Source: Ryuthela nishihirai
Taxonomy: Eukaryota; Arthropoda; Arachnida; Araneae; Heptathelidae
DNA: 64,000 nt
Assembly: GCA_038380435.1 (NCBI GenBank)
Contig: JAWZYU010000001.1
Span: 13,930,001-13,994,000, forward strand
Direction: 5' to 3'
The stretch's first letter is position 1, and every line of letters begins with the position of its first letter. This document shows positions 19,501 to 31,495 of the stretch, piece after piece. Made by a program: the position numbers and the translations under genes. The notes beneath the pieces are model-generated. The model did not search any database. It was given only the letters and a program-made list of their open reading frames with translations, and had not been told where the DNA came from.

Positions 19501-20551
19501 TGTGATAATAAGTTAGGAGTTGATACATAAGAACACTTCTTTAACCATCGCTATTCTAATATCAATCTATATTGCCGTCTAGGTGGCGCATCACGTTGGC
19601 ATCATGTATCGAATTCCGGGATAATGTTTGTGTGTTTGCATGTTGTATGAGGAACTAGGAGAAGCCTGATAGAGCTTCTAGGTTATCTCTGTCCTTTCTC
19701 TTTTGAAAAAAAAATAAAAAAATAAAAAATATTCAACTAAAGTAAAATGCAAAAAATCATATTAATGTCATGATCGTGTGCATTTCAGTATTTTTTGATG
19801 TTTCATAATCCGAAATGGATTTCCTTCGTGTTTCAATATCCTTTGTGATTTTTTGAATAATGTGCTTTTGAGAGATATTTCCACGCCTTTGAATTCATGG
19901 CACAATTGGTGATTCTTTAGTTTTTCTTTGATCTGTAGAGCTGATTTCCTTCATTGACATTTCTCAGTGTATTTCGTTTTCAGTTTCAATCCTTTCGTAG
20001 AATGCATTCCTCCTAAAACGCATAAACAAGACTGTAGATGTACTTTTACTAAACCTTCATTCACGATACAACGCACCTCGTGAAAATAAACCGCATCACT
20101 TGCTCTGTATCAGAGAGCAGAAGTCACTCTTATTGGTTCTTCAGTGAAACTCTACGAATGGATGTCTTGTGATATTCAAAGCTTCGAAGAGTAAAAGTCA
20201 TAAGTTGCATCTGTTACTCTTTCAATTGCTTACGCATACCAATTCATCACCATGTATTGGTTGGAAATGAAACTGCAGTCGCCATATTAATCATCTGCAC
20301 CATTGTGACATTCTAATTGATGCGCCATTCAAAATTTCAATTATATCACATACCAGACAAGTTTTAAATCTGCTCAAGAGTGTAATAAATCGTCTATGTT
20401 TTACTAAAAATATACTGATAAGTCATTTAAACAACCGTAATTATTTGCTCCAGTGATTCAGTAGTTATACATATGTTGTTTTGCTGCGGGCGTTAAAGGA
20501 ATCTGGGTTCCGTTTCCGTATTAAGGAATGAACGTTTGTTTTTGTGATGTA

Positions 20552-20955
20552 CAGTCGCTCAAAATATATCCGAACACTATGGTTGATTACAGAATTCAGA
20601 AAAAAATATCTGGTAACGATTTTTTTAGAAATTAGTGATCTGGCAACCTTCGTGTCACGTGCCCAGATCTGGCCACGTGACACGAAGGTAACGTGATTTT
20701 TCTTTTCTTCTTAAGGCCAAAAAGAACTTTCAGGCTCAACAGTTTCAGCTTTAATTCTCAATTCAACTATTTGCCTAAATAGTTGATCATACCAAATATC
20801 GCATCATTTGCCTCGGTCGAACCTGATCGAGTCAAAGATCTGGCCACGTGACACGAAAGTTGCCAGATCACTAATTTCTAAAAAAATCGCTGCCAGATAT
20901 TTTTTTCTGAATTCTGCAATCAACCATAGTGTTCAGATACTTTTTTGAGCGACTG
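20552..20955. mobile_element. Foldback MITE with TA target duplication and captured segment
   Basis: TA at 20,550-20,551 and 20,956-20,957 flank inverted termini beginning CAGTCGCTCAAAA; arms of roughly 110 bp match with few differences (ACACTATGGTTGATT, TTTTTTAGAAATTAGTGATC). The termini and TA duplication point to the Tc1/mariner superfamily. The left arm ends in a near-perfect 44-bp palindrome (20,646-20,689), and 20,688-20,827 copies 19,072-19,211. Confidence 0.85.
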
Positions 20956-20957
20956 TA

Positions 20958-21070
20958 TCTTCTGCTGAGGTCTCTCCTTTCTCACAGAGTCCTTTTTATG
21001 GCATTTACGCTCATAGGCTCCTGTCAGACTTCCGTGACAAAGCAGCTGCGTGAGGAGTAATTTATCGTCA
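20958..21070 (+). repeat. SINE family B body fragment
   Basis: TTCTGCTGAGGTCTC, TCTCACAGAGTCC, GGCTCCTGTCAGACTTC and AAGCAGCTGCGTGAGGAGTA follow directly after the MITE end. The tRNA head is missing. Confidence 0.75.
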
Positions 21071-22454
21071 TCATCACTCTAATAAATCAGAAAAAAGGAG
21101 TTTAAGTGAGTTACCGTATATTTTTGCTTAAGAATAAATAAACATTCAAAATTTTTTTTTTGCTTAAGAAATATAGTTCTTATTTATATATCATTTATGT
21201 TTAATTTAAGAAATATAATTCTTATTTATATTTTATTTATATTTAATTTTGCTTAAGAAAATATGGGGTAATATAAATTACCATATATTTTGCTTCAGTA
21301 AAAATAGATAGACCCATCTGCGACTAACATGAGAGACGCGGTATTGAAAAAAAAAATTGTAAATTGAAATCGTGTGTCAAGGATGTTCCCATCTTTGAGT
21401 TCATGTGCATCCCCCTGGTACGACAGTGATTAGGTGCGAGCCTTGTACTGCTCACGTGACCTGCCCTGATCATGAAGGTAGGAAGAGGGGGAGGCGCCAT
21501 TACTATCTCTTAGCATAAGTCGCGAAGAACGGCGGTAGCCATGTTGTTGCTACTCAGAAAACGCGCGCTGCACATCAATTGCAATATATCCGAATGTTTT
21601 ATACGAATACTGCTCATAAAATTGCAATTGTTTCATGTACGAAAAAGATTCTTATTCAGCATTTAAAGGTTTTTATACATTCCTTTTGAAGTAACTGTAA
21701 TTGAAACCCTTTGATTAAATTAACAGACTATTTCGACAGTTACTGCTAAATAAAATCGATTTTTTTTGGAAGGTCAATATTTTTTTAAACAAAAAACTAC
21801 TTTTTTCGGCTTCGGTTTTGCATGCACTTATGTTTTTTAAACCCAGTTTTTTTTAACCCCACATAAGGTTAGTGAACAAATTACACATTAAATGAAAGCT
21901 AGGCAGCATCTTTTTCGTAAAATAGGGATTGATTTTAGAACTATGACCAGTGCAGGGCCGGATCTAGGGAGTCCCCATCCTCTTGCAGAATGTTAGTAAG
22001 GGTAATAGGGACAAAAAATTTTAAACTTATTTATATTTCATATAGTTTTAAAACATTCATACAGTTTTTAAAGACATGTAAAACGGAGGGAAAAATATTC
22101 TATTTCATTGGAATATCACGTCGATTGGGTTTTATTTTTTTTCCCACCCACTTGACCTCGATTCTCTTCAAGATCCGGTCCTCATTCAGCGGAACTTTGG
22201 GAAGGAAATTCTCCTCAGGGAAAAGTTAATTCAGAAAAATTAATACTCAGGGAAAAATTAATACTCAGGGAAAATGTAAATTCTTGGAATATGCCAAGTG
22301 ACACGATATCTTTTATATAAGCTATATTTAAACTAATTTAAAGTTTGTAGCAAATACACCAAATGAAAAATCGTATGGTAAAATATGTGAAATCCCCCCC
22401 CCCCCCGCATATTTCAAAATTATATCATTGTTTAATCAAAAGCTGGAATGGTTG
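21071..22454. other. AT-rich DNA without recognised gene
   Basis: Holds diverged AT repeats near 21,150-21,290 (TTAAGAAATATA TTCTTATTTAT units) and a C14 run at 22,386. GAAGGTAGGAAGAGGGGGAG near 21,475 recurs as GGAGGTAGGAAGAGTGGGAG near 23,577, so a further old dispersed repeat is present. Confidence 0.4.
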
Positions 22455-23130
22455 AAAATGGATATTTAAATAGATTTGATTATTATCTTTAATTTATCTT
22501 CATTGACATTTTTCCATTAAATGCATATATTAGAAGTTCTAGAGATTCCAAGTTAGGTTCTCATTGGCGCAACATGGAAGATTATTATTTAATATTCCAG
22601 CTTCCGGACCTATTTAAATATTAAACGAATATTTTTGAAAATCGATATTTAAATAGATTTGATTATGATCTTTAATTTATCTTCATTCACATTTTTCCAT
22701 TAAATGAATATATTAGAAGTTGTAGAGATTCCAAGTTAGGTTCTCACGGGCATAACATGGAAGATTATTATTTAATATTCCAGCTTCCGCAAATTTTTAA
22801 ATATTAGACGAATATTTTCGAAAATCGATATTTTAATAGATTTGTATATGATCAATTTATCTTCAGTCACATTTTTACATTAAACGCATATTTTGGAAGT
22901 TATAGAACTTTCAAGTTAGGTTCTCACTAGCATAACAGGAAGATTATTATTTAATATTCCAGAATTCCGCACTTATTTAAATACTAGACGAAAATGTTTG
23001 AAAATCGATATTTAAATAGATTTGATTATGATCTTTAAGTTATCTTCATTCACATTTTTCCATTAAATGCATATATTAGAAGTTATAGAGTTTCCAAATT
23101 AGGTTCTCACTGGCATAACAGGGAAATTCT
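22455..23130. repeat. 183-bp tandem satellite, about 3.7 units
   Basis: The word CGATATTTAAATAGATTTG (with small changes) recurs at about 22,460, 22,643, 22,826 and 23,008, a constant 183-bp period. Units share CATTTTTCCATTAAATGCAT and AAGTTAGGTTCTCAC and differ by perhaps 10 per cent. AT-rich and without coding content. Confidence 0.9.
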
Positions 23131-23639
23131 GTAGCGTTTCAGTAAGGTACATCAAAAGCATAGGAAATGAATAATGTGGGTATTACGTTCTCTCCCGTTT
23201 CTTGATTAATTATTTCTTTCTATGAATTTCTATAAGCCTTTATTTAATCAGTTTACATTTAGAACATTGGAAAATTTCCCAACGCTCTTCCGCAAGTTTT
23301 CGCCATCCCCTCTTTTCTGCCCCCTTCCGCAGGCCCTAACTGCGCTACGGTCATAAATAGTTGAAATAACAAAAAAGTTTTCAATTTACAAAGCAAAAGT
23401 TTAGCATTACTTATTACCTGTCTAATGTTATCTCTTTGATCGTTTTCGCAAGCTTATTGAGGCATCCATATACTACGCACGTGCCCATTTTTTAAACACA
23501 TTCTGTCATTCGTTCGCACAGTGATAGCACGCTTACGAGTAGAAGCAATATGGCGACGCTCGGTTAGTTTTCCATGGAGGTAGGAAGAGTGGGAGGCGCC
23601 CTATCGTTTCAAAACTGTACAGACTCGTAATCTGTAGTT

Positions 23640-23790
23640 CCCCGTTCGAGTCCCAGTTGGATCAGCGTTGAAATTTATCTCCGCAAATTTCCCCGCCCTG
23701 CTCACGGTCAATAGGGAACACCGATGGGCTTGGAAATGGCCGCCGTCCGTCGGTTAAGCCGTTATTCCGTGTGCGCTGTTCCCATAGATT
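23640..23790 (+). repeat. SINE family A, head-truncated copy
   Basis: Reads CTCGTAATCTGTAGTTCC, CGTTCGAGTCCCAGTTGG (box B), then CAGCGTTGAAATTTATCTCC and the GGGCTTGGAAATGGCC and CGTCCGTCGGTTAAGCC body, the same as the minus-strand copies at 24,922 and 58,245. Box A is lost. Confidence 0.85.
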
Positions 23791-23939
23791 AATAAACAAA
23801 TGAAAAAAAAAACACAATATTGTAAAATTCCGACGATCGAAATGCACGAAAGTCACGTATAGTATGTAAAGTACGACGCAGTATTGAAGTGCGGTAATAA
23901 ATGAATTGCCCTGGCAGCAATATATGCAAATGCATCGAG

Positions 23940-24910
23940 CGTTAAAGTGGTGTGTCGAAGTGTCCTGCGAAGTGTAAGTGCGGGTTGGAGTTTTTGGGAT
24001 AGCAGATTTATTGGGTATATCTACCAGATATGTATCGCAAGAAGTGTAGCGAACTACAGGTCGGCTCTGAGCAGGCCTAAGTCAAACATACGTTGCCAGA
24101 TGGTAAAATATGAGTTGTTCAGTGATCCATGGACTTCGACAGAGATTCCAACAACGACAAATGCAGTCAGACGATTCAGTAGTGGACGACGATGGTCAAA
24201 AACTCCAAGGCTATGTGCCCAAAGGAATAGAATGTCAACACCACGCCAACTGCGATCGGATCGCACAATAGCTAGTGGAACGGCTATATACGCTTCCACT
24301 GTACATGAAAGTGCTCATGAAGTGTGCCTATATACCAGTTGCCAGTGATATACTTGCCCATTGCCCAATGCCATAAAAGGGACCTTCTAACTGGTACAGG
24401 CATTATATTAAATGGACACAGGAGCAATTCCACAGCAATTCGCGGTATAAGTTGATATGTAGGGAAACAGGAACACTCTTTCACACCACAAATATCCGTG
24501 AATGGAACATCTATGGTGGTGGTAGTGTCATAGTTTGGGAATGGATATCTTTGGGTGACCGCACTGGTCTATATCTGATTCCAACAGGCTGTATCACTGG
24601 TCTCAAGTACATAGAGGATATCGTGGACTGCTTTGCGCGACCATATAAGGGTGCCATAGGTGATATCTTTCTCCTATCGGACAATATAATGTCCTCCCAC
24701 ACTCTTGTTGTCTTGACGTTTTCTATCTGGAGAATAGCATTATTGCTCGTATGGAGTAGTCTCTGGTCCTAAATCAGACAGAACATGCATGAGATGCTCT
24801 GATGATATGGGTTCCTTCCCTGAAACCTGCTCCTGGAAGCCTTCTGGAGCTTGAACGTGCTTTGGAGGAGAAGTGGAGGTTAGTACCAACAGCGCTACTG
24901 GATAATCTGA
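23940..24910 (+). pseudogene. Tc1-like transposase relic
   Basis: Two decayed stretches fit a Tc1/mariner transposase. The first (23,947-24,348) corresponds to the DNA-binding half; the second (24,452-24,772) contains GGGSVIVWEWISLGDRTGLY and RPYKGAIGDIFLLSDN, matching the catalytic core of Tc1-like enzymes, where the second catalytic Asp lies in the D(D/N)N motif; here it reads LLSDN. Further fragments follow to about 24,900. Several frameshifts and stops are present and no terminal repeats were found, so the element is old. Similar proteins are, as far as I recall, common in spider genomes. It is followed immediately by a SINE. Confidence 0.7.
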
Positions 24911-24921
24911 TCAACAGGATG

Positions 24922-25296
24922 AGTTGGGTTGGGTTGTTTTACCTCTGAGCGGCACTTTTTTGCACACCATGGGCTAAATGGCCAGGTCACATGGACCCCG
25001 AAGGCTCAGAGAAGGTTGGGGGAGGGGACCCACTGGAACAGCTGTTGGGAGACAGATAGTAGTCTCCCGTCAAGGCCATCCAGCGTGTGGGTATGGCTCT
25101 CCCGCACACGGGGCCACGGCTTAACGTCCCATCCGACGGACGGCGGCCTTTCCAAGCCCATCGGTGTCCCCTACTGACCGTGGACAGGGCGGGAAATTTT
25201 GCGGAGATAAATCTCAACGCTGACCCAGTTGGGACTCGAACCTGGGATCTACAGATTACGAGCCTGGCGCGCTACCGACTGAGCCACCCCCGCCCC
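24922..25296 (-). repeat. SINE family A, nearly full length
   Basis: Minus-strand head: GGGTGGCTCAGTCGGTAGCG (box A) and GGTTCGAGTCCCAAC (box B); the anticodon loop reads CTCGTAA, as in tRNA-Thr(CGT). The 3' end is a CAACCCAACCCAA repeat, and the body contains GGCCATTTAGCCCATGG. A 17-bp stretch near 25,095 is deleted relative to the copy at 58,245. Confidence 0.9.
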
Positions 25297-25902
25297 AAAG
25301 ACACATCGCTGCAAGTTCTGCATAGCGGTAAGAGGTGATCACATTTCATACTGAACCACTTCAGCTATTTCAGTTGACCTTTAACATTTTATCATATATC
25401 TGCATTCGTATATAAATTTCGTAAAATAAAAGTGTTATTCCCTTTGTCAACAGGCATTCTTATACACAGTTCTTATACACACGTTCAAGTCAAAGGAGAA
25501 AGAACTTGAATTAGGTTACAAATACGTTTGCATACGAGAGGCTAAAATATTTATGAGAAAAGTGGATGGCCTCAATGCTATTAGAATTAAGAATTATGAA
25601 GATCTAGTTAAATTGAAATAATATTATTATCTCTGGACTTGTTTTTTGTCTGTGGTAATATTTTAAATTTTAATGGCCAATTCAATTGGTTCCGAGATTA
25701 GAAAGAGTATTGGGCATTCTGAATTATGTAATGTTAGTTGTATGGTTTCTGGAGATGTTGGTGTCTCAGGTCCCTTTCTTAACAGTTATCATGGGTTCTA
25801 CTGATTATTCTGCGCAAACTTTTACTAATAATACTAACACAAATTTCAGTGATGTTGTTGATGATATTTGTGGAGACGATAATAAGATAATAGATAAATA
25901 AA
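25297..25902. other. Probable 5' part of split LINE, not readable
   Basis: AT-rich. The stretch nearest 25,900 may be the upstream part of the LINE recognised from 25,903, but frames are too broken to say. Confidence 0.3.
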
Positions 25903-26151
25903 GTGTGTGGTAAACATATAGACCGGTCAAAAATTCCAAATATAATTTCAGTTACCAAACATAACTACAGTGTTAGGGAAAATCCAGTAGATTTGGCAAA
26001 CATGTTCAATGAATATTTTACTAATATTATACAGAATATAACAAAATTAATTCCTGAGAATGATTGTAGTGGTTTGCATAATTTGAAGATATTGTCAAAT
26101 ACGTTTTTTGTTGAGGAAATACATGAAAATAAAGTTGAAGATGAAATTAAG
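25903..26151 (+). mobile_element. Split LINE, left part (upstream of reverse transcriptase)
   Basis: Encodes IPNIISVTKHNYSVRENPVD and LANMFNEYFTNI, the linker just before the reverse transcriptase domain in Jockey/CR1-type LINEs, and ends VEDEIK at 26,151. Translation resumes at 46,658 as SVNSAKSSSTDHVSVFIIKN, which is the expected continuation. The two parts are therefore one element separated by 20.5 kb. Confidence 0.85.
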
Positions 26152-26323
26152 TTGGGTTGGGTTGTTTAACCTCTGAGCGGCACTTTTTTGCACACCATGG
26201 GCTAAATGGCCAGGTCACATGGACCCCGAAGACTCAGAGAAGGTTGGGGGAGGGGACCCACTGGAACAGCTGTTGGGAGACAGATGGTAGCCTCCCGTCA
26301 AGGACATCCTTCGTGTTCTTTAA
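26152..26323 (-). repeat. SINE family A, left half of a split copy
   Basis: Contains the 3' half of the SINE, from the TTGGGTTGGG tail to GTGTTCTTTAA, where the match to the 58,245 copy stops. The other half is at 46,417-46,646. ATGAAATTAAG at 26,141-26,151 is repeated at 46,647-46,657 and is the target duplication in the LINE. Confidence 0.9.
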
Positions 26324-27797
26324 GAGTCTGGTGCGCTACCGACTGAGCCACCCCCTTGTTCCTTGTCAAAGTGTCCTTGGATTACGAGCCTGGTGCGCTA
26401 CCGCCTGAGCCACCCCCTTGTTCCTTGTCAAAGTGTCCTTGGATTAAGAGCCTGGTGCGCTACCGACTGAGCCACCCCCTTATTCCTTGTCAAAGTGTCC
26501 TTGGATTACGAGCCTGGTGCGCTATCGCCTGAGCCACCCCCTTGTCAAAGTGTCCTTGGATTAAGCGCCTGGTGCGCTACCGACTGAGCCACCCCCTTGT
26601 TCCTTGTCAAAGTGTCCTTGGATTACGAGCCTGGTGCGCTACCGACTGAGCCACCCCCTTGTTCCTTGTCCAAGTGTCCTTGGATTACGAGCCTGCTGCG
26701 CTACCGCCTGAGCCACCCCCTTGTTCCTTGTCAAAGTGTCCTTGGATTACGAGCCTGGTGCGCTACCGCCTGAGCCACCCCCTTGTTCCTTGTGAAAGTG
26801 ACCTTGGATTAAGAGCCTGGTGCGCTACCGCCTGAGCCACCCCCTTGTTCCTTGTCAAAGTGTCCTTGAATTACGAGCCTGGTGCGCTACCGACTGAGAC
26901 ACCCCCTTGTTCCTTGTCAAAGTGTCCTTGGATTACGAGCCTGGTGCGCTACCGCCTGAGCCACCCCCTTGTTCCTTGTCAAAGTGTCCTTGGATTACGA
27001 GCCTGGTGCGCTACCGACTGAGCCACCCCCTTGTTCCTTGTCAAAGTGTCCTTGGATTACGAACCTGGTGCGCTACCACCTGAGCCACCCCCTTGTTCCT
27101 TGTCAAAGTGTCCTTGGATTACGAACCTGGTGCGCTACTGCCTGAGCCACCCCCTTGTTCCTTGTCAAAGTGTCCTTGGATTAAGAGCCTGGTGCGCTAC
27201 CACCTGAGCCACCCCCTTGTTCCTTGTCAAAGTGTCCTTGGATTACGAGCCTGGTGCGCTACCGCCTGAGCCACCCCTTTGTTCCTGGTCAAAGTGTCCT
27301 TGGATTAAGAGCCTGGTGCACTACCGACTGAGCCACCCCCTTGTTCCTTGTCAAAGTGTCCTTGGATTACGAGCCTGGTGCACTACCGACTGAGCCACCC
27401 CCTTGTTCCTTGTCAAAGTGTCCTTGGATTACGAGCCTGGTGCACTACCGACTGAGCCACCCCCTTGTTCCTTGTCAAAGTGTCCTTGGATTACGAACCT
27501 GGTGCGCTACCGCCTGAGCCACCCCCTTGTTCCTTGTCAAAGTGTCCTTGGATTACGAGCCTGGTGTGCTACCGCCTGAGCCACCCCCTTGTTCCTTGTC
27601 AAAGTGTCCTTGGATTACGAGCCTGGTGCGCTACCGCCTGAGCCACCCCCTTGTTCCTTGTCAAAGTGTCCTTGGATTACGAGCCTGGTGCGCTACCGAC
27701 TTAGCCACCCCCTTGTTCCTTGTCAAAGTGTCCTTGGATTACGAGCCTGGTGCGCTACCGACTGAGCCACCCCCTTGTTCCTTGTCAAAGTGTCCTT
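26324..27797. repeat. 62-bp minisatellite built from a tRNA SINE head
   Basis: About 24 units with a 62-bp period, one shortened. Each has a 39-bp part equal to the first half of SINE A's tRNA head (on the minus strand GGGGGTGGCTCAGTCGGTAG and then GCACCAGGCTCGTAATCC) plus 23 bp of other sequence (CTTGTTCCTTGTCAAAGTGT region). Units vary by a few substitutions, mostly GACTG/GCCTG and TTACG/TTAAG. Every unit keeps a box A but none has box B. Confidence 0.95.
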
Positions 27798-28620
27798 GCA
27801 TAAAAGTTCTCTGCAGTGTAAACAGTTCAAGTTTTTTCTTGCAGAGTGAAATAATTTCTTCAGTCTGTTTCTCTAATCACTTGTTTGATTCGCAACGTCC
27901 TGCAAAGCTTTTTTTTGGGGTGGGTAGGGGGTCACATAACCTCACGAATCGTAGTCCAATGCAGTGTGTCCTAGAGACCTTATTTTTTTCCTGCAAATAT
28001 TATACACAAAGCTTCTGCATAGGAATAGTGAACGAACCAAAGTCATCCTAAATTCAAAACGTAAAACACGTCAAACTGCTTTTCAGTGCTCTCGTGACCG
28101 TTTACTGAAATATTTGCGACAACTTGAGCCCGTTTCTTAAAAACTTTACGAAATCACTAAATCCAAGATTTAGTGCCATATCTTATTATTTTCTCGCTCA
28201 TCCTGACCTTTGGTATTTAGCACCTTTTTCTAACTATGGATGATGCAGCTTCTTTGAATTATTCAAGACGAAAATTATCCCACTTTGAATTATACCATCC
28301 ACGACGAAATTTAATTTTCGTATCAAGTTTGTTGCGAAAAAATATGTTTATAATAATAATAAAACTAGTTGAATGGACAGTCAGTTTATTTATTGTCGTG
28401 TCTAAGAGAAACGCTGTTTTAGTAAAACTAGAAATGTCGTATTGCACAGGTATCGAGAAAGCATACCATGTGTTTTGGTTTAAGAAACCTATGTATAAAA
28501 AATGTCAGCAATCGAAATGCAGCGTGTCTCCCCTTTACCAGTTGCAAGTGAGTGATGCTGAAAATCACTAATTTCCAGTTAGCTGGATAGATTTTAGATG
28601 CCAACTTTTCAGTGACCTCT
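27798..28620. other. Unassigned DNA after the minisatellite
   Basis: A 111-codon frame at 28,236-28,571 is open but resembles nothing I know; its length is within chance in AT-rich DNA. Confidence 0.35.
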
Positions 28621-28621
28621 T

Positions 28622-28690
28622 CACTCTCTAGACTTAACACCACTCGATTTCTTTCTATGAGGTTTCAACAAAGTTACGGTTTATCACTGG
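28622..28690 (+). pseudogene. Mariner-type transposase C-terminal fragment
   Basis: Reads SLDLTPLDFFL, a stop, then GFNKVTVY. The motif PDLTPLDFFLWG is a common end-of-domain signature of mariner-like DDE transposases. Nothing else of the gene is legible. Confidence 0.45.
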
Positions 28691-29339
28691 CCATTATGGC
28701 AATTTATCTGTGCAATTGATCATTCATCTGTGCAATTGATCATTCATCTGTGCATTTCATTTGTTCAATGGAATTGGGGAGGAACTTTAATTCACTTGGA
28801 TGTCTGAAGCTTCACATCTGGCGACCACATTGAGCATCAGTAAATTAGAGTTCTTCGTTGTCATTTGTTTTCTATCGCATGACAGATTAACTAATTATAA
28901 ATGTATAAAGTTGTAACATTACTTCGTATTCAGCCTGCATGTGTGATTGATGTAATGTTTAATAAAGTGGTAACTGTTTGATTTCTTGGATTTCTTGGAT
29001 TTCTTGCACGAATAGCAGAGGAAATTAGGCTTATGAATGGTATCAAGAAAATGCTATGCAAATTATCCAGAGACACTTTAAAATCAGCACGGAACAACAA
29101 TCTAAACAACGGAAATAGTCGCCTTATGAAAGAGGTACAAGAAAATCCTTTAAATTCTGCTGCCGGGAATGTAATTCTCTAAGGACTCTGTGCACACTTG
29201 AATTCTGTAATAAGAAACATTTTATTTTAAAATAAAGAGCATGGTATTATGCAAGAAAACTCACAGCTGAAATAAAAAAGGGAATTAGAAAGGAATTCGA
29301 CCAGAGCCTCATTAGCCGTCATCAGCTGAGCTTCTGTTT
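28691..29339. other. AT-rich DNA with short tandem words
   Basis: TGTGCAATTGATCATTCATC repeats at 28,711-28,756 and ATTTCTTGG at 28,980-29,006. No gene recognised. Confidence 0.5.
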
Positions 29340-29399
29340 TTGGCTTTTAAGAGGAAGGTCGAGAAATGGTCAGCCAATGACGTTGCCCACCTCTCACGC

Positions 29400-29485
29400 A
29401 CAGGGACGTTGAGGTTGGATTTTGAGAAGCAGACGTCCATGCCTTATCCAGGATTCGAACCCGGGCCTTGTTGGCGGCTCAAAGA
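29400..29485 (-). repeat. tRNA-derived SINE fragment
   Basis: Minus strand has GGCCCGGGTTCGAATCCTGG (box B) followed by ATAAGGCATGGACGTCTGC, like the family B body start at 15,450. Box A is not recognisable. Confidence 0.55.
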
Positions 29486-29809
29486 TATACGAAAAAAAAA
29501 AACGAAAAGTCATGTAAAATAAAACAAATTGCATAAAAAACTATTTTTTGTTAAAATAAACGAAAAGTCAGCAATTGGAAAATGAAAATCAAATTATATA
29601 AAAAACTTTTTTATTAAAAAAAAAAACATAAAAAGGAAAAAGCTCATAAAAAGCTATTTTTTTATTAAAAAAACGAAAATAACACATACCAAAAGATGAT
29701 AAAAAAAACCAAAATGCCACAAAAACACAGACCTGGGAGTTGTGCCAAGAATGGTTAGGGATTCGGCCACAAATAGAGGAGCGAGCATATGCCTTGCCCC
29801 CATTTGAAA

Positions 29810-29885
29810 AGAAATTAAAGAAACATTGAGGAAGCATAAAGCTTTTACTAATTTCCATTACCAGCTTCACCGCTGCTGGGTTTGG
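29810..29885 (-). other. Exon-like block 1 (conserved splice-acceptor context)
   Basis: On the minus strand TTCTTCTTTTTCAG precedes CCAAACCCAGCAGC; about 75 bp downstream and 30 bp upstream are homologous to the block at 32,310. No protein can be named. It could be a repeated host exon or a dispersed repeat that happens to contain a splice-like edge. Confidence 0.35.
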
Positions 29886-30769
29886 CTGAAAAAGAAGAAC
29901 AAAGGAAACTCAGAATTCTTGTTTGAAGTCGTTCTAGGTTTACATGACATAATTCGATATTTATTTCAAGCTTTTACAAATGATTATCTTACTGATTCAT
30001 AAGGATGAATCCTAATCATATAAATTTAATTTTTCTGCTTCTATTCCTGCAGTTATTCATCCTGCTGAATAGATCACAGATGGAAACTGAAAACGAGACT
30101 GATCGTCACTGACTGTGCTACTGATATTGGCGAATGTTCAACGCTCAAACAAAAATGATTTTTTGATCATTTAGATTAGAAGTTTAGCAGCTTTTGAAAA
30201 ACAATATTCAGTTTACTTTTGTCATGTAATCGTTTATGAAATGAGGAAGTGTGGAATGTAATAAACATTTCATCCAACTCTTTTCGAAGATGAAATTAGA
30301 TTCTCTTTTGAAAATGAATTAACCAATTATAGCATGACAAATATGCGTGAATATTTGTTTCAGTTACGTAATTACTACGTACTAGTATTTTACACAAATT
30401 GGCAGTTTGTATGTCTTTGTCTTAAATCAAATTTATGAACATTTTAAAACTATTAATAAACTAGTCATGAGAAAGTTATGACAAAAGTGATTCGAAACGC
30501 ATTAACAATTATTATAATAATAACATGTTTGCTGACATAAATGTGATTTTAGAAAAAATGTATGAGGATTCTTTCAATTTTCGGTTATTTTTAGAGAACA
30601 ATGCTTAGGAAGAGTGTTACAGCATCGCTTGCCGTTAACAATTTCAACTTCCATTTCTTTTTTAACATTAAGTCGGATTATTTGGAGAGTCATTTTTCTG
30701 TACAAAGCTTTACTTTTAAGTTAGCTTTTAGTGTGATTTTCTGTTCAGACAACATGATTGAACCTTTCA

Positions 30770-30930
30770 CAGCCCAGTGAGGTCTCCTTTCTCACCGCGA
30801 TCAGAATGAGGTTCAGCGGAGAAAATTCTCAAACGCTGGCCCAGTTGGGACCCGAACCTGGGAACTGCAGATGACGAGTTTAGCACGCTCCCACTGATCC
30901 ATAATATATCTTGCCGTCCCCTAAGTACGG
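30770..30930 (-). repeat. SINE family A, diverged fragment
   Basis: Minus strand shows GTTCCCAGGTTCGGGTCCCA and AACTGGGCCAGCGTTTGAG, the box B part and the start of the body, with a degraded box A near 30,890. Confidence 0.7.
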
Positions 30931-31495
30931 TGACTCTAATTTTGTTACACACCAATTGTAAAGTTTCTTGGTCATTGGGATTCTCATTCAGTTATACGAA
31001 AAAGAAATCACTTCTGTTAATTTTCTTTGGTCAGGTGAGGTTATTCAATGCAGATAGTTCATTCTGATAATTATCGCAATAATTCTTATTATAAAGTACC
31101 TTGTTAATTCGTCGAAGTATTGCATTAATTCTAGTAAGTTTTCCTTTATTTTGGAAGGTGGGGAGAGTTCAGTATGTAGGGTAACAAGCTCTAAGCGTAA
31201 AGTTTGATTTGATCTCTTCATCAGAGAGATGAAATGAATGGCATTAGAATTAGCTGATGCTCTTCACATGAGATATTAAGCATTGGCAAAACTTTATCCT
31301 CTGTACAGCAGAGATCTAATTGATACAGTTGAAGACGACATCCTATTTTCATATCCAGTGATTTTCTTCCCAGACTTGAGGACTTTGCAACCTCGTTTTC
31401 TACCAAAAAAGGGGAAAACACAATTTATCTTTCAAGCGAAAAGTTTCCAGCACTAACAAAATTTCGAAAAACATTTTTGCTAAAAAAATGAGATT

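Noticed and set aside
26324..27797. CRISPR-like array of regularly spaced repeats
   Set aside because: The whole 62-bp unit repeats, with no variable spacers, and part of it comes from a SINE tRNA head. The setting is eukaryotic.
27527..28051. 174-codon open frame
   Set aside because: Most of it is the minisatellite read in successive frames (62 is not a multiple of three), so it is a by-product of the array.
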